NCBI GenBank assembly: GCA_946408305.1
Contig: CAMJRQ010000079.1
Span: 1-5,927 of the forward strand
Direction of reading: 5' to 3'
Length of the DNA: 5,927 nucleotides
Source of the DNA: an uncultured Prevotellaceae bacterium
GTDB lineage: Bacteria > Bacteroidota > Bacteroidia > Bacteroidales > Bacteroidaceae
Made by a program: the position numbers and the translations under genes. Positions 5,301-5,927 of this stretch are shown here, one piece after another; within the stretch, counting starts at the first letter, position 1; the number at the start of each line of letters is the position of its first letter. The notes beneath the pieces were generated by a model that was given only the letters and a program-made list of their open reading frames with translations, did no database searches and was not told where the DNA came from.

Positions 5301-5927
5301 CATCGAGACCAACAACGGCGGTTCGGCCAGCTACACCAACTGCTACGACATCAACCGTGGCTACGAGGGCGAGACCGACGGCGTCTCCGAGATAGCAGCC
5401 ACCGAGGCCGCCACGGGCGAGCTCACCTACAAGCTGAACCAGGGCGCCGGAGAGTTCATCTTCTTCCAGGAGGGCGAATATCCCACCTTCGAGGGCAACT
5501 ACGTGGCCAAGATTGCCGACAACGGCTATGGCACATTCTTCGTGGCTCTCGATGCCATCGCCATCCCCGAGGGCGTTGAGGCCTACACGGGTAAGATTGA
5601 GGGCGACGTGCTGAAGATGACGGCCGTCGAGGGCACCATCCCCGCAGGCACCGCTGTGGTGCTGAAGGGCGAGGAGGGCTTCTATGGCTTCGCCATTGCC
5701 GAAGGTGTCGACGGCATCGCCGAGAACGACCTGCAGGGCAACCGCGCTCCGCTCACGGCCGACGGCCAGCAGTACATCCTCGCAGAGGTAGAGGGCACCG
5801 TAGGCTTCTACCAGGCCCAGGCTCAGACCACGATTCCCTTCGCCAAGGCCTTCCTGAACATTGCAGCAGAGAATCCCACCGTAGAACCCGCCGAAGGCGT
5901 GAAGGGCTACAAGATGGTATTCGGCGA
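2320..5927 (+). CDS. exported SusE/SusF-like plus beta-helix repeat protein, 5' part
   Basis: The frame opens at ATG 2320 and has no stop before the window edge, giving 1202 complete codons. Residues 1-19 (MKKFLTMLFALMATVSINA) form a signal peptide with probable cleavage after A19; there is no lipobox Cys. Residues about 22-131 resemble the SusE/SusF outer-membrane starch-binding sandwich: LYLVGDGTPIGW, then EGVYQYDGLL, FKICGSGW and YYTIKLDVNNMTITW. Three beta-helix-like modules follow (about 141-396, 453-706 and 730-1057). They have DGQNHTI/DGQNHTL motifs, GLUG-like GGI.G segments, many Asn-Cys turns and a 'GELTYKLNQ...FQ' type cap. Residues about 1061 to the edge form a beta-rich domain (IPEGVEAYTG, IPAGTAVVLKG, VGFYQ), often seen near the C terminus of Bacteroidales secreted proteins. 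Surface glycan or ligand binding is inferred; no enzyme motif is seen. The promoter at 2225-2254 suggests it is transcribed alone or first in an operon. Confidence 0.9.
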   Translation, partial: MKKFLTMLFALMATVSINAEDLELYLVGDGTPIGWEGDANQRQSTRMRKVSEGVYQYDGLLKHGGEGFKICGSGWDGYHPDVQGQVIGGSGSGNVTTNNGADWKWNPENTEWKYYTIKLDVNNMTITWQVRESVPVLQPVDGVYYVGSAADLVLLAFMLRNNVNNQSYKVKLTADIDYTIDPELNHASFYALGITEKFPFRGEFDGQNHTITFDFTSYSTRTGFFGTVVGTVHNLKLAGKITASTKNQTSGFCGLLKGEGSKIYNCISTVEIVDAQEGDGTIGGFCAVTYDNATLENCAFYGKINAPARKDNGKFIGWCDSGARTTIKNCLVVADIQLGENSDHYGRNGGTVINCYETTATDPKLASGEMTYQLNGTTGGEDWFQTLNTDAMPTPFSSSAIVYANGTLKCDGSVLSLEGFSNEDTSVIPPHENENGFCKNCGSLDENYKELVDGAYELASGADFFWFVSMVQAGHTTANARLTADIDYSDYDDLRMTRYDGILDGQNHTLTLNFTATTHNNGVLIGDLYGTVKNLAVAGTITTAFKYAASICRDNRGGTIQNVLSTVNFVLSFSGDNTAGGMVAVNQSGTVSNCVFAGSMKGTADVKNCGGIVGWRNGGSVNNCANIATWDIGMDGNTNAIARNGGTQVTNSYVLDGFGGSVEGGTVKIASGIVTGGELTYKLNQTAGETVYYQKLGEGGDAHPVLTGTDMVYFDGENYTNTPSMPKNDDGFYEIGSVDELKTFGAIVSGGEKDAKGLQTADIDMDGAEFDNLDGFAGTYDGGNFTLSNIGDRALFLTTGNGAVIKNLTITGGERKLTKDSGTGVFIDAVKGNLTMENCVNETPITGNGYNWRAGGIAGVVDVADVTVEFIGCVNKADFTITNQYHYGNHIGGILGFALATGAQVSFTNCLNTGNISSNGGYSIGGICGQTNNSTLTFTNCGNTGTITCRTDLANVNEAGPILGHTYNKAVTLTNCWNIGSTEGNDAYRSLVALIETNNGGSASYTNCYDINRGYEGETDGVSEIAATEAATGELTYKLNQGAGEFIFFQEGEYPTFEGNYVAKIADNGYGTFFVALDAIAIPEGVEAYTGKIEGDVLKMTAVEGTIPAGTAVVLKGEEGFYGFAIAEGVDGIAENDLQGNRAPLTADGQQYILAEVEGTVGFYQAQAQTTIPFAKAFLNIAAENPTVEPAEGVKGYKMVFG
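2740..5490 (+). repeat. three beta-helix modules inside the second gene
   Basis: Modules lie at about 2740-3507, 3676-4437 and 4507-5490. The first two are about 255 residues. The third is about 328 and has extra GLUG-like rungs (GGIAGVV, GGILGFA, GGICGQT). Modules 2 and 3 share 20 identical bases at 4348-4367 and 5416-5435 in the cap. The first gene shares 18 identical bases with module 1 (1421-1438 and 3410-3427) and 19 with module 3 (139-157 and 4597-4615), supporting common ancestry. Confidence 0.8.
3547..3642 (+). other. inter-module Cys/His linker (C-x20-H-x6-C-x2-C), second protein
   Basis: Cys410, His431, Cys438 and Cys441 lie between modules 1 and 2, in the context LKCDGSV ... PPHENENGFCKNCGS. 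Every spacing matches the linker of the first protein (745-840), though the intervening residues are largely different. This suggests that the Cys and His residues are under selection. The junction between modules 2 and 3 (around 4450-4510) lacks the motif. Confidence 0.7.

Overview
The window looks like a chromosomal piece of a Bacteroidales bacterium, most likely in or near Prevotellaceae. Three things suggest this. The single recognisable promoter has the Bacteroidetes -7 form TAnnTTTG with a TTGG element upstream. The translation start has an A-rich leader and no Shine-Dalgarno. Both genes encode exported, modular, Asn/Gly/Cys-rich proteins of a type common in gut Bacteroidales: a SusE/SusF-like N-domain, GLUG-like beta-helix modules and a YDLQGRRV..GIYIINGRKV tail. 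The coding sequence is GC-rich at third positions. Genus and species cannot be fixed from the sequence alone.

Layout: (1) positions 1-1704, plus strand, the 3' part of a large exported repeat protein. Its start lies outside the window; it has two tandem beta-helix-like modules and a short C-terminal tail. (2) Positions 1705-2319, about 615 bases with no credible gene. This holds two REP-like GC-rich palindromes (the first contains the upstream stop codon), a strong terminator-like hairpin, a region of hairpins and imperfect tandem repeats, and then an AT-rich promoter and leader. (3) Positions 2320 to the window end, plus strand, the 5' 1202 codons of a second large exported protein, still open at the edge. 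It has a signal peptide, a SusE/SusF-like beta-sandwich, three beta-helix-like modules and a C-terminal beta-rich domain.

The two proteins are clearly related. All five modules start with a (D)GxY/F-x-I/V-x-S/A entry strand. They contain a ADID.. motif and DG.(G/N)H-type motifs, then Asn-Cys turns, and close with a 'GEL.Y.LNQ ... FQ.LGE..YPVL' cap. Between successive modules, each protein carries a C-x20-H-x6-C-x2-C linker with identical spacing. They are separate transcription units by the terminator and promoter evidence, and probably are paralogous surface or secreted proteins. A carbohydrate- or host-surface-binding role is plausible only by inference. No CRISPR array, tRNA, rRNA, transposase or defence system was seen, and nothing here amounts to a demonstrable new biological system. 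The most distinctive signals are the conserved Cys/His linker and the structured, repeat-rich intergenic region.
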